Notes under the pieces: generated by a model
What the model was told of the DNA's origin: nothing
Seen by the model: only the letters and a program-made list of their open reading frames with translations
The model's database searches: none
Made by a program: the position numbers and the translations under genes
Part shown: piece after piece, positions 13,190-24,472 of the stretch
Position numbering within the stretch: the first letter of the stretch is position 1
Layout: each line of letters begins with the position of its first letter
DNA from: Athripsodes cinereus
Taxonomy: Eukaryota; Arthropoda; Insecta; Trichoptera; Leptoceridae
Direction of reading: 5' to 3'
DNA: 64,000 nt
Assembly (NCBI GenBank): GCA_947579605.1
Contig: OX388314.1
Location: 27,992,948-28,056,947 of the forward strand

Positions 13190-13395
13190 AGATAAAGAAG
13201 AAGGTATTGACGTAAGCAGGTCGAAATATGGACCATATTCAGGCATTTTTACATCGCTCTCCAAAGCAAACTTATGGGGTGTCGTCCACTCGGAAGACAA
13301 TCAAAGAGATAAATGAAATTGACGTCACAGGAAAGCACTTCTGCAAATACAAACCCTGAGGTCTTGAAGAAGAAAGAGAAGTATAAGAAGTTCCT
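13190..13395 (+). mobile_element. Possible degraded LINE reverse transcriptase tail
   Basis: Plus-strand frames give SKLMGCRPLGRQSKR and VLKKKEKYKK, reminiscent of the 'RRPLGRPPKRW...DR..WK' tail of LINEs. Stops and lack of a paralogue in the window make this weak. Confidence 0.3.
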
Positions 13396-13407
13396 ATTAA
13401 CTATTAA

Positions 13408-13525
13408 TGGCCGGTTTCAATAATCTATCTATCTGTGACTGTCGATTGAAATCTATTGTGTTCTATATTTTAAATCATACATTTCAATCGACAGTCACAG
13501 ATAGATAGGTTATTGAAACCGGCCA
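13408..13525. mobile_element. Perfect-arm MITE, 118 bp, TAA flanks
   Basis: Two 45 bp arms (13408-13452 and 13481-13525) are inverted copies with a single mismatch around a 28 bp loop. Arms begin TGGCCGGTTTCAATAA. TAA directly flanks both ends (13405-13407 and 13526-13528), a 3 bp duplication compatible with a PIF/Harbinger-type element. The high arm identity suggests a young copy or strong hairpin conservation. No coding sequence. Confidence 0.8.
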
Positions 13526-13528
13526 TAA

Positions 13529-14982
13529 GACAGTGCTTCGTAAAGTTCTAGACAAAAAAATATTGCTCTTTTTTATGTGTCCTTCTGTAAAAGACAGGTA
13601 TACGTTAAAGGTTACGAAAAGTAAACTTTACATCTTCAAGTCGATAATGAAATAAAGATGTACTAACAAGAAATAGTTATAAAATAATAAGTTTATAAGT
13701 ACCTACAAGTAAATAATTATAATTATTTTATTTTACGTGACGGCAAACTTTTTATCCATAATAATTCTCAGCATTGTAAAAAGTTTCGATATAATCAGTC
13801 AATATCACAAAAAATAGCCCAACTTCGGAACACATTAACCTATCCAGATATTCAAGATATCACAAGATTTTACTCTATTTAAAATACCAGTATTGTGTCT
13901 GGAATATCTGGGATAATATTCCTGTGGCTTATATATGAATTATGGTTTTATTTAAACGGACCTAAAATGTCAAATATTTTTTATTTCTCCCGCTAGTCTT
14001 GGATGTTTGCATTATTTTTTTTGTGAGGGTTGTTTGTATATTATGAATATATATTTAGGGAGCGATGTCAATTAGATACTAAATTTTATTTTCTTCATCA
14101 TGTAATAATAAATTGGGTGTAACATGATGTTTTTGTTTATTCTATTCTTCTTAAGTCCATGCATCCACTCTTTTGCAATGTATTTGTTTATGTTTTATAT
14201 TTGTTTTATCATTTATGAATATCAATGGAAAGGTTAATACTCTTCTCCACCTTCTCAACATCTTTACTTTTCCCTCACTTTTCGCTCATTTCTTTCCTTC
14301 GCATCTGAGAGTGGGGCGTCACTGTTTTTAATGTTACTACTACTATTCCTTCTTTTTCTTTCTCTACTCGAAACTTCTCGCTCCAGAATTTCTCTTCATC
14401 CAAAGTTTTGCATGATTAGACCCAAAGCGTACTTCGTAAGTTACGCGATATCGACGTAATCAAAAAATAAATAACCACATTTTTCTTAATTCTCTTTGTA
14501 TAAAAAAATAAAATAAAATTTATAAGACACCTTGTATTTTGAAACTCCTTAATCAGAAAGGAGAAATAGTGTTATTAATTGAGGACTTAAAAATCCCAAT
14601 CAATGAAAAAATAGTATTTAAATAAAATATCCTCTTGTTAATATTATAATATCGACTGCCCAGTTCAACAACTCGACAAGTCAAAATGTCTTATATTCGA
14701 GAAATTGGGATATTTGTAATTTTGGTATATTTATATTATGCTTTAAAAACATAACAGCAATTGAAATATTCATTATTAGATTCATATTATTAGAGGCATT
14801 ATGTTGCCTTTGTTCAGTTTAATAGTTAAACAATTCGAAATATTTATTTGTGGAATTGAAAATAGGCACATTTTTTTCATAAATTGTTCCAACGCCATTT
14901 AGATGGAAGATCTTGATCCATTCAAGATATCAAATATGAGATCCAAAAATATGGTTTGCATTGAATATTTCTCAATATTTTC
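13529..14982. other. AT-rich, no gene seen
   Basis: No coding sequence supported. GC-poor with pyrimidine-rich patches at 14240-14400. Confidence 0.35.
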
Positions 14983-15130
14983 CATGGACACTGATCACTT
15001 AAGTGATCACTTAGGCCAGCCTTCAGCTAATTCATAAGCGTTGAGACGCCTTTCTCACTTCTTTCGATTAGATTTTGTACAATGCCATATTGTAAAAACA
15101 TGGTTATCCAATTGATATGTCTGATTGGTT
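14983..15130. repeat. Family E-like arm, diverged; pair of 50163-50290
   Basis: CCATGGACAC, CACTTAGGCCAGCC, AATTCATAAGCGTTGAGACG and CCTTTCTCACTTCTTTCGAT parallel 50168-50285 and, more distantly, the arms of the MITE at 36040-36399. An 18 bp perfect palindrome, TGATCACTTAAGTGATCA, lies at 14992-15009. Confidence 0.5.
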
Positions 15131-16067
15131 TTGTCATCTACGCGTAGTAAATACCCAAATCCAGTTAAACAATAAAAAATAGTAAGTTGATATTATAAAT
15201 ACGGTTGTACGAGTATCTTTGTCCTATGCGTTATGGCAATTTCAATTTAAATTAACAACACTTTACATAAAAAACAAAATTTTATGTAGTGTTGTAAATT
15301 TAAAATGAAATAAGAACATACATTTTTAAAATGTAGCTACTAATTCAAGTTACAACATTTGTCACGCATGTAGACTGAAACTTCGTCGTAACTCAGGTTA
15401 TTATATAGGTAATATATTGTTATACATACGTACACATATGAATGTTAGGTATATATATAGGGAAAAAGGTACTTGAAAAGTTTCAAATACATACACCTAT
15501 TTATAAACTAGAAGTTAAACCCTACATTGCATAAAATATTATAATAACAAAACTAACCTACCGTTACATTTTTTTAATATGTCCAGCTAATAACAAAGTT
15601 CAAAGAGTGGGCAAGTGTATACGAGTAGTGAGCACAAGGTGTAATATTGCTTCCTACGTGCAAAATGATTCGTCATTTGTTGAGTTTTCATTTTTCACTA
15701 CATTATTGACGCTCTGCTAATGAATCGTTGAAATAAAATTGTACTCCTACTATGAAAGAGGTCCGTCGGATATATTAGAAACCTCAAATTGCCATAAAAA
15801 TCCGTATTTGTATTCAATTTCTTCCAAATTTTGAATGTCAAAAAATGGAATATGTTAACGTGCTGCTGATTTTTTCATTTGCAAACCAAAAATGCTGCAT
15901 AAAAAAATTATGGTAAAAATAAATTTGTAAGATGGCGTACATGTTGCATACAAGCAAACTCTTCCAGTAAACCTTTAACAATGTTTTTACGTAAAATGAG
16001 TTTAAGTAAGATTAAAGAAAGGTTTGATTCAAAAATAAAATAAAAATGACAATACGTTAGACAACTA
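15131..16067. other. AT-rich, no gene seen
   Basis: Nothing recognised. A short local inverted word, ACAACACTTTACATAAAA against TTTATGTAGTGTTGTAA, lies near 15255-15298. Confidence 0.35.
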
Positions 16068-16205
16068 CCTACTACTACTATGTATACCATCACGGCATAT
16101 CCCACAAGTTGGGCATTCAGCGGATCAACCGTATGTAATAAATATACAAACTGTTCTCTCGGTGACAAATAAAAATTAGACATTCAGAAGGAGTGCAGTA
16201 CGTCA
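16068..16205 (-). repeat. Repeat family A copy, partial
   Basis: (CTA)n, then CCATCACGGCATATCCCACA, CAAACTGTTCTCTCGGTGAC, GACATTCAGAAGGAGTGC and CATCGCTAAATTTTGAT. The far end is missing. Confidence 0.75.
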
Positions 16206-16354
16206 TCGCTAAATTTTGATTCTTGATTCTATATGTACCTACCATAATTCATTATGGGCCTGACACATGTCTTATTATTATGTTCGTACTTTGCTTTCCA
16301 CTCGCATAATTATGCATGCTAAACAGTTAAAACTAAGTTTAATAAAACAGTAAA

Positions 16355-16465
16355 TTAGAATTAAAATAGATTAAAAAAAACACTATTACTTTCAGTATGA
16401 AAATAAAACACTGCTTTACTTTTATAATGAAAGTAATATTTTTTTAAAATCTATTTTAATTCTAT
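16355..16465. mobile_element. Small inverted-repeat element (MITE-like)
   Basis: TTAGAATTAAAATAGATT and AAAACACTATTACTTTCA on the left are mirrored on the right by TGAAAGTAATATTTTTTT and AATCTATTTTAATTCTA. The centre word GAAAATAAAACACTGCTTTA recurs in modified form at 63720-63750. Target duplication not resolved. Confidence 0.5.
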
Positions 16466-16849
16466 TGTTAACTATTATAGTATTGAAAACAAACACATAT
16501 AAACATAAAAATAATATCTACAGAAAAAAGCAAAAATATTTATATTGGCATATTTTCCTTTTACATATAAGTATGTAGGTAGGTTCTATCAGGGAATAGA
16601 AAGCCTTACCTACTTACTTTTAATGGAAGATGTGTCGAAGTTCTCGCATAACATTTTTCTTTCTTTTTATTATAACAAAACTACCTGCAACTTGTACGGA
16701 AAACTAATGATGTAATGCATATTTGTTTTCCGGATACCAATAATAACGGATATCTCGTAATTATAATGTCTAACAGGAGACCAGATACACAGCGTGGCAG
16801 CCAGATATTTAGCCTATCCCGTGATGTGTGTAGTATAAAGCGAGTTTTT
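16466..16849. other. AT-rich, nothing recognised
   Basis: No coding sequence or family recognised. Confidence 0.3.
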
Positions 16850-17041
16850 ATGCGCAGTGTACGATGATGATTTTGTTTTGAACACTCCCTAGACCGTCTC
16901 AAGGGCACCGGTGAAGAGTGCAGTTTTCAATTTGCTTCTGAAGCTGGTGACAGTCTGATTGTCTCTCAATGGCATTGGTAGGCGATTCCACATAATCGGC
17001 CCAGCAACACCAAAAGCCCTCTCACAGAAGTTAGACTTACT
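16850..17041 (-). mobile_element. LINE fragment RT-m: C-terminal end of a CR1/Jockey-type reverse transcriptase
   Basis: The minus strand reads SNFCERAFGVAGPIMWNRLP, MPLRDNQTVTSFRSKLKTAL and FTGALETV then stop. This is the well-known LINE terminal motif 'RAFSVAGPRLWNSLP...SLSSFKSRLKTHLF'. The frame is intact over about 60 codons. A second copy of just the 3' end (GCGCTCTTGAGACGGTCTAG) is at 41386-41460. Confidence 0.85.
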
Positions 17042-17629
17042 GTGTTGTTTATTTTAACTATATTAAATTATCAATACAGCCAAAACATCAACAATGGATG
17101 TAGGAAGATGGAAAATGATAAATGGCGCATGGAACTTACCAATTTTAATCCTTCATCCAGAGTTCGCTGGTTTCACAAAACACTGCACACACTAAAACTT
17201 GCACAGAATTTAATTTGCAGTTAATGGTTGTTCGATCTTTTTTCCGATTCCGATTTGTTGATTTTTAGTATAAATGATTTTATTCCGAATAATAAAAAAA
17301 TAAGATGATGATAAAATTTTCCGATGAAATATTGATTTGAAGATTAATTTGTAGAGCGAATGTAGAAATTTGATCCGACCGTATTCCCGTATGAATTGAC
17401 ACTAACTTGTTGGTAAGGTTTTTTGGGTAGGAATAATATGTGACATTTTGGTATCATGGAATGTAGGTAATCAGGACATGTACCTATAAATCGCATTCAT
17501 ACCTAGATGTCCGAAAAAATCACCAATCCGAAGTGTTGGAACAATTAGGAACAAACAAAATTAAAACAAATAAAAATAGCCTTCGCTACCATAGCGAACA
17601 TACTGACTATAATATATTTTTTGTTGCTT
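17042..17629. other. AT-rich, no gene seen
   Basis: A 60-codon plus-strand frame at 17042-17224 has no recognisable motif. A small perfect hairpin (TTCGCTA/TAGCGAA) lies near 17582-17598. Confidence 0.3.
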
Positions 17630-17930
17630 TGTTGCTTATTGTTTTATTGTTTTGTTGTTTTGTTTTATTGTTTAATCCTACGATTATTGCTTTGTGAGCA
17701 TTATTCTATTAATTTTCTTTACATAATTTACTCTATTCTATCGTAATTGTTGTTTGTTGATTTATCTGTTGTGTTTAGTTATGTATGTTTTGTAGAGCAC
17801 ATGAGGGTAATATAGGGATCTTCACTGGTTTGCTTATTGCTAAATATGTTATAGACCATTGTATTTTTTGTATCAACTGTATGTATCCTGTAAAATTGAA
17901 ATAAATAAATAAATAAATATTGATTTTAGG
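17630..17930 (+). mobile_element. Solo 3' untranslated region of the Jockey-like element, with (AAAT)n tail
   Basis: From GTTTAATCCTACGATTATTG to CCTGTAAAATTGAAATAAAT it matches the complement of 53366-53650 with about five differences in some 270 bases by eye. It ends in (AAAT)n. It is a very short, recent, 5'-truncated insertion of the family whose reverse transcriptase lies at 54.5-56.5 kb. Confidence 0.9.
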
Positions 17931-18779
17931 TTTGTACCTATTTGATTTGTAGGTATGTATTTTGTTTAAATTTACTTGTAATCGATGTCCAGAAAAGAAT
18001 AAATAAACAAGTAAACAAATAATATCTTACATGGACTTCCTGAGGGACGGCACGCACCAGGAAGAACTCTACAACGATGGAAGTTCAACTGGGCCTCCAC
18101 ATTAAAATAACATCTTTCTAATGAATAAATCTTTGAGACTAACAAAAGAAGAATAAAACGAGGTGACATGAATATAAAATATAGTACATAATGTTCTCAA
18201 ATGACTCGTTCTTTGGGTAGATAGCCTTATTGAAAGTATATGACTGTGAAATTTAAATTTTTACGTGATAGTCAAGAAGGTATTTGCTTGTAATTGGTGT
18301 TATATTAAATAAATAATTATGGGTTCCTGCGACCGGCAATCAACTTTATCTTTAAGACGCAAGCATACCGCTAATTTCATATTTTCATCGGAAAATTATG
18401 AATACCTTTTGGTATCCGACTGTATACTAAGCTATTACCGATCGGATAGTAAAACTTATCCGAACATGCGGATACCGAATAATTACCGAATATCCGTTTT
18501 ATCTCCACTTAGTAGTAGCTACATTACTTTTAATACTTTTTACCGTGAGTAATTTCATACATAATGTTTTTTTTTTCATTCTTCCAGAACTTAAGCGCAG
18601 AAACACTTAAGGATTTTTTTTAGTTTTTGCCTTGACAATATGTTATATGTTGAAAATTTCAATCAATTTTTGAGTCCACTTGTATACATGTATTCGTTAG
18701 AGCTGCTTTTATCAAATTAAATAATCATGGGTTCGACTTTTCTCCTGCCGTCAACCTACACGTTCACAAAAGATTATAA
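17931..18779. other. No gene; cluster of TATCCG-type words
   Basis: 18400-18500 is rich in TATCCG, ACCGAATA and CGGATA words, which recur at 24485-24900, 31900-31940 and 38140-38205. This probably marks copies of one unidentified mobile repeat. Nothing coding is supported. Confidence 0.4.
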
Positions 18780-19195
18780 TGCATTACGTACTGACGCACA
18801 CATTTATTTCACTTCCTCCACATTCATCAAATTCCTCAAATACCTACGACAAAATGTTTAGCTCGACACGCATCTGTTGTTGAGAATTGGATCCACATGA
18901 TCAAAAACACGTGGTTCTCGGAGGTCCGCGCTTTCTCACACCCCCTCGTTCAGATAAATAAACCTCATTCGTCACCCTTTTATCGACTATTCGCTCCAAA
19001 TATCCAAACCGTTACAGAATATTTACACGCATTCTATCCACAACATTTCTCTCTTATCCTCTCAATCTCTTGATATTCTCATTCTTCATTCTATCACGCA
19101 ATGTTTTACCAACCATTCTTCTCAGTGATTGCGTCTCCACTGCTTTTATTCCACTCTCGTTCTTCTTCAACCACGTCCATTTACAATAATGTGTT
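18780..19195 (-). mobile_element. LINE fragment RT-c, longest copy (minus)
   Basis: The minus strand reads KAVETQSLRRMVGKTLRDRM, KNENIKRLRG, then stops, RFGYLERIVDKRVTNEVYLS and ERGGVRKRGPPRTTC, the C-terminal region of an RTE-type endonuclease-reverse transcriptase ('LRDRxRNExIR...GHVERM'). Broken by stops. Paralogues: 7470-7745, 27925-28085, and 53245-53365 with its continuation at 56544-56600. Confidence 0.75.
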
Positions 19196-20740
19196 ATTGA
19201 GTTATTAAAAACACCTTCCAATATGAATTTATTTACTTATTTAATATCAAACAATAATAACACCAACCCCTCTGCCTAACCCACAACGAACGTGACGTGA
19301 TGGAAGAGGATAGATAAATGTCATAATGACTACATACACTCATCATACACACATTGAGCATTCTCTCTGCTCATATTAAATTAGCTACGTGGTTGAAAGT
19401 TTCGTACATCGGGTATTAAAAATAATAATAAATGGTAACATGCCTAGATACTTTTGTATTAAAGACCGTATTTTATTAGATTATTAACCCGACGTTTTTC
19501 GCGATATTTTCAAATTAATTCATTTTGACAAAAACTGTATTTATGTTCACGTAAAACTAGTAAGTTAACAAAGACATCGATTGCTTACAATAATTACCTA
19601 TCCATATTCAACAGGTGCAAAATGCAAGGCTTTGAGATGTTCAACATAATATAATAATAACCTTTATTTGACAAAAAGGTATTTTAGTACACAATATGCA
19701 TTTTTTCTACTGATAATACGTAAATTTATAAGGTGCCGATGTATTTTATAATCCTTGTATGATAGTATAATTGAACTAATCTATATCCCCTTACATAATT
19801 CTTTTGATTTATTCACCTTCATACAATTCGTCTTTCATTGCTTCTTCTCCCACCCTTATCCAATTTTTCTTGAGGTCAGCTTTCTTGATCATACTTTGCC
19901 AGAGTCATCTATCCTGTCTCTTTACATAAGTTTTCTTTTTGTGAAACTTAAAAATAATTCTTATGTCACAAACAAACTGAGATAAATGTTTTATCTATGG
20001 ATTATAATGATTAGTTATATTTTATCGTTGTAGAGGATAGAAGCTACTGTAAAAGCTAGTACGTGTCGCAAGAGTTGTGTTGTGAGGCGACTGCATGGAT
20101 CAGGGTTTATGGGGCAATGCCCAATATTATTACTGTTATTATTATTATGTATTTGGCAGCATCCCATGTAGTAATAAAAATGGTATGATTATTATTTAAA
20201 AAGGCATTCGAGAGACCCGTCTGGTTGGGATGGAAATTATATTAGGAGGGCGTACCGATGGGTCCAAAATTCTCATTGGAAATTGTCTATTGTAAGTAGG
20301 TACATACCTTCCTACGTCGTAATGTCCCATCTTGTTGTTTAGAGTTTTTTTTATTATAGTTTATTTATTTATTTTATATAACATATTTTTTACAATCAAT
20401 AATCATACAAAATTAAGATGCAAAATATTTGTGCCAATTTCTATAAACTATATTTGTTATAATTTTTTTACCTATTGTTGTTGGATATTTCTTTCTAATT
20501 ACAACGTCGCGTGGTTCGTATTTTACACCTGTTTTTCAGTTTAATTTTCATGTTATTTTTAAAACAATATTCCTACTAAACGGGCCCTAATGTCTGAGAA
20601 TACTATATTAATAAAGATATCATAAGAGTACCAACACTTGTATCACATTTATATTAAAATACATAGTTTAGCTGTCACATGACACTTTTGCAAATAGATC
20701 TAAATCGTATAAAATTCCTAGAGGGAGTGGAGTTCAAACT
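19196..20740. other. No gene; probable minus-strand LINE tail at 19640-19740
   Basis: Read on the minus strand 19740-19640 ends GTCAAATAAAGGTTATTATT, a polyadenylation signal followed by an (ATT)n tail. The rest is AT-rich. Open frames at 19755-19985 and 20332-20544 have no recognisable motif. Confidence 0.35.
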
Positions 20741-21043
20741 GTGTCTCACGGTCCACAAGGCTTTAATAAGCGAAAAAGGACCTCTATGCTTCGTTTAACT
20801 CGACTGTACCGTCGACGAAACTTTGAGGTGACAACTGCTCTAAGCAAACCCGTAGAACCCTACAAAGCAAGCACTTTGAAATACGCAGTACAACTGTTCA
20901 CATACCTAGAGCAGGTTATCATCGGATCTAAGACAGAATCAACTTACTACCACATTCGGAATCGAATTGAAAATATTACTGTTGAGACTGCGCCCTTGAA
21001 ATGGCCACGAATCACGGAAATGACCACAAACACAATCTAACCA
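20741..21043 (+). other. Unidentified 99-codon open frame, probably not a gene
   Basis: A plus-strand frame begins MSHGPQGFNKRKRTSMLRLT and is less AT-driven than others, with mixed codon use. It shows no domain, signal peptide or membrane segment, and its end runs up to the SINE-B head. It could be an old repeat fragment. I do not call it a gene. Confidence 0.2.
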
Positions 21044-21535
21044 CCCTTATAGTAAGCAATTTCGGCCAATGTGGCGCGGACGTAACGCTTTTGCCTTTGA
21101 GTCACGAGGTCCCGGGTTCGATTCCCGGCCAGGGCAAAGTGAAGAATGACCTTTTTCAAATTGTCCCGGGTCTGGATGTTACATGTATTTGAATAAATCT
21201 AAGTGAAAAGTTAACTGTGTTGTATAATAAGTATAATATCAACATCCATATGTGTTTAGTGCATTATATATTATATGTATCGTCGTGTTAGTACCCATAA
21301 TACGAGATTCATCTTAAAAGTTGATATTTTCAACCGACGGTACTTGGTGGAAATTCATGTTGAATTAATTAAAATAAAACACTTATTTGTAGTATATCCA
21401 CGGTGACTTTTATTGAACGCGAGCCGGCTTTCAAGAGCTTCCGCTCTCATCATCAAGCTGGCGAAAAGTGATTCATCTTAGTTTGGGACTAGCTTGATTT
21501 GTGTGAATTGTTAATTTTTTTGCATTCTGATGATG
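21044..21535 (+). mobile_element. SINE-B (tRNA-headed), interrupted copy
   Basis: The head contains GTGGCGCGGA and a perfect B-box GGTTCGATTCC within GTCCCGGGTTCGATTCCCGG; then GAATGACCTTTTTCAAATTG, TATCGTCGTGTTAGTACCCA and, after the insertion, GTTTGGGACTAGCTTGATTT. A second copy, without the insertion, is at 40440-40682. RNA polymerase III boxes plus a conserved body define a SINE. Confidence 0.85.
21317..21469. mobile_element. 153 bp insertion in SINE-B with perfect 11 bp duplication; hammerhead-like hairpin
   Basis: GATTCATCTTA occurs at both edges (21306-21316 and 21470-21480). The SINE copy at 40.6 kb has this site uninterrupted. The insert contains CGAGCCGGCTTTCAAGAGCT and CTCTCATCATCAAGCTGGCG. 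On the minus strand this folds around GATGATGAGAGC-GGAA-GCTCTTGAAA, which resembles the core of hammerhead ribozymes found in Penelope-like and related retroelements. Identity is inferred; a variable-length duplication argues for target-primed insertion. Confidence 0.65.
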
Positions 21536-23145
21536 AATCAGGTCAGCTGTCGACGCGACGTTTAGGAAGATGTTATATGTAGTTGTTCAATGCGTATCGT
21601 GAGATCGCTGGTTACCCAACTTGCAAGTTATTGTGATAGTTTTATTAGGTTGGTATACATTACTCGTACAGTAAGTAACATAAAATGTGGGATGGGAGAG
21701 GGGGTGCAGTAGTGGATGAAGGGAGGAATACCACCGTTATATCATGGATGGATGAATATGATAGCGTAATAAAAAAATCATGAATTTTGAACATACCCGA
21801 AATATTATTATTAATATATTAATAATATGGATCCAAACATTTAAAAATGTATCGTATAAAATAAAGCTATATAACATTTTAATATTTTAATAAAATGCAG
21901 GCGACTCAAATATTAACAGGAATCGTTAATTATTTTTTTTTACAGTTTTTAGCCTTACCGAAGTTTTAACACCTACACAAAGCTTTGAATATTATTTTTA
22001 TTGTCATAGTTTTTAACGACTTACTGAGGTACATTTTTAAAATTTATTTTCCTGTTGTTCCTATTTTAATCTTATTTTATTACCTATGAATTTTTCCGAA
22101 TTGACTGGTAGAAATCGCTATACGATAAGCTCTTCTTTTGGTATTTTCTGAAAAGATATGCTTGTATACTACAATATATATGTAGGTAAGTGTCAATTAA
22201 GTTATATTTATTTGTTAGCACGAGCTCTGCTCAATCTGGTTGTGTAATTAAACCACAAACTTGTTCCCCCAGCATTTTGAAGTTCCGATATATTAAGTTT
22301 TTATAATAAAAGCGGAGCGAGTCGGCAACAGGATTTGATCAGAGGTTTTTTGACAAAAGAAATACAACATCAGCAACGGTAGCTTTAACTTTAAACATTA
22401 GTTCTTCAATGATGTATCATTTCAAGTAATGGAAAACGTTGTAAAGATTTTTCGAAACAATATAAATGGTACCTACAGGAAAGAAAGAAGCGTTCAGACT
22501 GTTTCCTGGCGAAAACATTCTAAATGGGTGAAAAGCCAACAAAAAAAAGAAGAAGTTAAAGGATACAGATATTTTTATTCATCTCTGAAACACAGTTTTA
22601 CTCGTGAGAGTAATTCTTTAGCGAAATTCCAATTTATTCCTGTTAATATTTGAACGTTATAATATGTTATAATACTATAAAATGATACAACACGGTGATG
22701 GGTGCTTATATATTGATAGAAACCAAACATTATTATAAACATCCAATAAACTGTGAATGTTGCCATATCAATACGATTTTATTATTATTCGGAGGCTTCG
22801 TAATGTTGCCAGCCTGGTGGAAAATAATAAAAACACATATTTATATTATATTACAATCATATAATATTACAGTCTACGTAACTTTTTGTATAGGTACCTA
22901 TTATCATATAAAATATACTTTTTAAAATGTTTGGTTAACATTGTATTGTGTAGAATGCTAGAACAAATTTTAATCAGAAATAGGTATGTTGAGAATGTTT
23001 GTAAAATAATTTATATAAATTCTTTAGTCTATACCTACTAGTGGAATAACTACATGGTACCTAATAAAATAATGTTCTCTATAATAGTAAAACAAGATAT
23101 TTAGTGTTACAACTTTGCATTGATACATATATTGAGAACTTCAAA
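21536..23145. other. AT-rich, no gene seen
   Basis: Several short open frames at 22429-22925 lack motifs and are AT-driven. Nothing else recognised. Confidence 0.35.
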
Positions 23146-23404
23146 TCTATATAAATAAAAATGAGTTGACCATGTATTTTCCCTCATAACTTGAGAACGG
23201 CTTAACCGAATTGGCTAATTCTTTTTTGTTGTACTCGTAATTATCAGGAGACGGTTTCCGTGAAAGAAATTTTTTGTGAAATGCAACGGAAAAGTCGGAA
23301 ATTTGGATTGTATTTTTGTATGAAAGTGACATTAGTTCCGCTGTCACGTGTTGCCATAACGATTTTTTTAAATCACCCTGGCAACGCCGGGTAGGAACAT
23401 CTAG
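23146..23404 (+). mobile_element. Non-autonomous Helitron, 259 bp
   Basis: Starts TCTATATAAATAAAAATGAG after an A and ends CTAG before a T, the Helitron A-T insertion rule. It has the common lepidopteran Helitron 5' pattern (ACTTGAGAACGGCTTAACCG, ATTGGCTAATTC) and a GC hairpin just upstream of the 3' end (CCTGGC-AAC-GCCGGG). It has no RepHel coding sequence. Confidence 0.85.
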
Positions 23405-23786
23405 TAAACAATAAATTGCTAATGTTTTTATTTTTATTTTGTTGCAGGTAAAGATTCGCGGAGTACCTACATTATTAAGCAATTTGGAATTACAAGTATT
23501 AAAGGTTGCACTCTCCTACAGCCGTGGATATTACAGGAATGTCCTTTACTATTCGTAGATACTTTTTACACCACGTTCTTCCTGAGAAAGGGCTCAACTT
23601 CAAGCTCTATGAAATGGATTGGAATTGGTTTGTATAATATCATATCAAATATTACAAGTTGAAGAAGGATTATTTAATACGAAATAGTAACAAGCAATAT
23701 TTGTGGTATTCCTAGGAGATTATGTGTTGTAAATTCTGCGACTCGATAAATCAAATATGGTTTCATACTAATTATTCCTCGAAGTA
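23405..23786. other. No gene seen
   Basis: Mixed composition, no family recognised. Confidence 0.3.
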
Positions 23787-23790
23787 TTAA

Positions 23791-24468
23791 CACTACAGTA
23801 CTCGCGCCTTCAAGTACTCATTGAGTGCTCGCGCGGGGCACATGTGTCACCCATTACCATAAGAAATTTTGAATATTAAATTTAACGGTACCTATTCAGA
23901 AAAACAAGTTGTTATATTATACATCAGCTTTATCTTTACCATATACCTACAGTTAAAGGTCAACATAAATTGTCTTAGATTTTATAATTATGAACAAAAC
24001 AATAAACTTCTATAAAAATAGCATATTTTGGACTTGTTGAGATCAGCACCGTTTTGAACTATAGAAACATTCTAAATTATCAAAAAAACTTTATTCTCAT
24101 CTAACTCATTATAATGTTTTATATTATATCCTTACTATTCAATCATAATATCATCGCTATCGGGAAAATAACAACTTACGTACAAAATAAGTATGTTTTT
24201 CACTCGTGATATTTCGTTTCTCGAGAGCTCGCGCGGGGCACACGCGTCACCCAGGAACTTTGTTGCTATTTTGCGCAGCTGTAAATGCGCTGTGACGACT
24301 GTTGTGCTGCTGATGGGAAGTATGTCTCATATTTGAGAAATATCTGAAAGAACAGAGGCCTGAGTCAGATCTGAGGCCAAACAGGCCACTGTATCGCAGT
24401 GCGTTCAGAAATTATTTATCAATTTTACATAGTGGGTGACACATGTCACCCACGCGAGCACTGTAGTG
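23791..24468. mobile_element. piggyBac-like MITE, 678 bp, TTAA duplications
   Basis: Flanked by TTAA (23787-23790 and 24469-24472). Termini CACTACAGTACTCGCG and CGCGAGCACTGTAGTG are inverted copies with one mismatch. GCTCGCGCGGGGCACA followed by a GTCACCCA word occurs twice inside (about 23829 and 24228), and GTGGGTGACA...TGTCACCCAC sits near the right end. TTAA specificity is the hallmark of piggyBac. There is no transposase. Confidence 0.8.
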
Positions 24469-24472
24469 TTAA

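Noticed and set aside
20741..21040. A 99-codon host gene
   Set aside because: No domain, no splice or codon evidence, and it lies next to a SINE; listed only as an unidentified frame.
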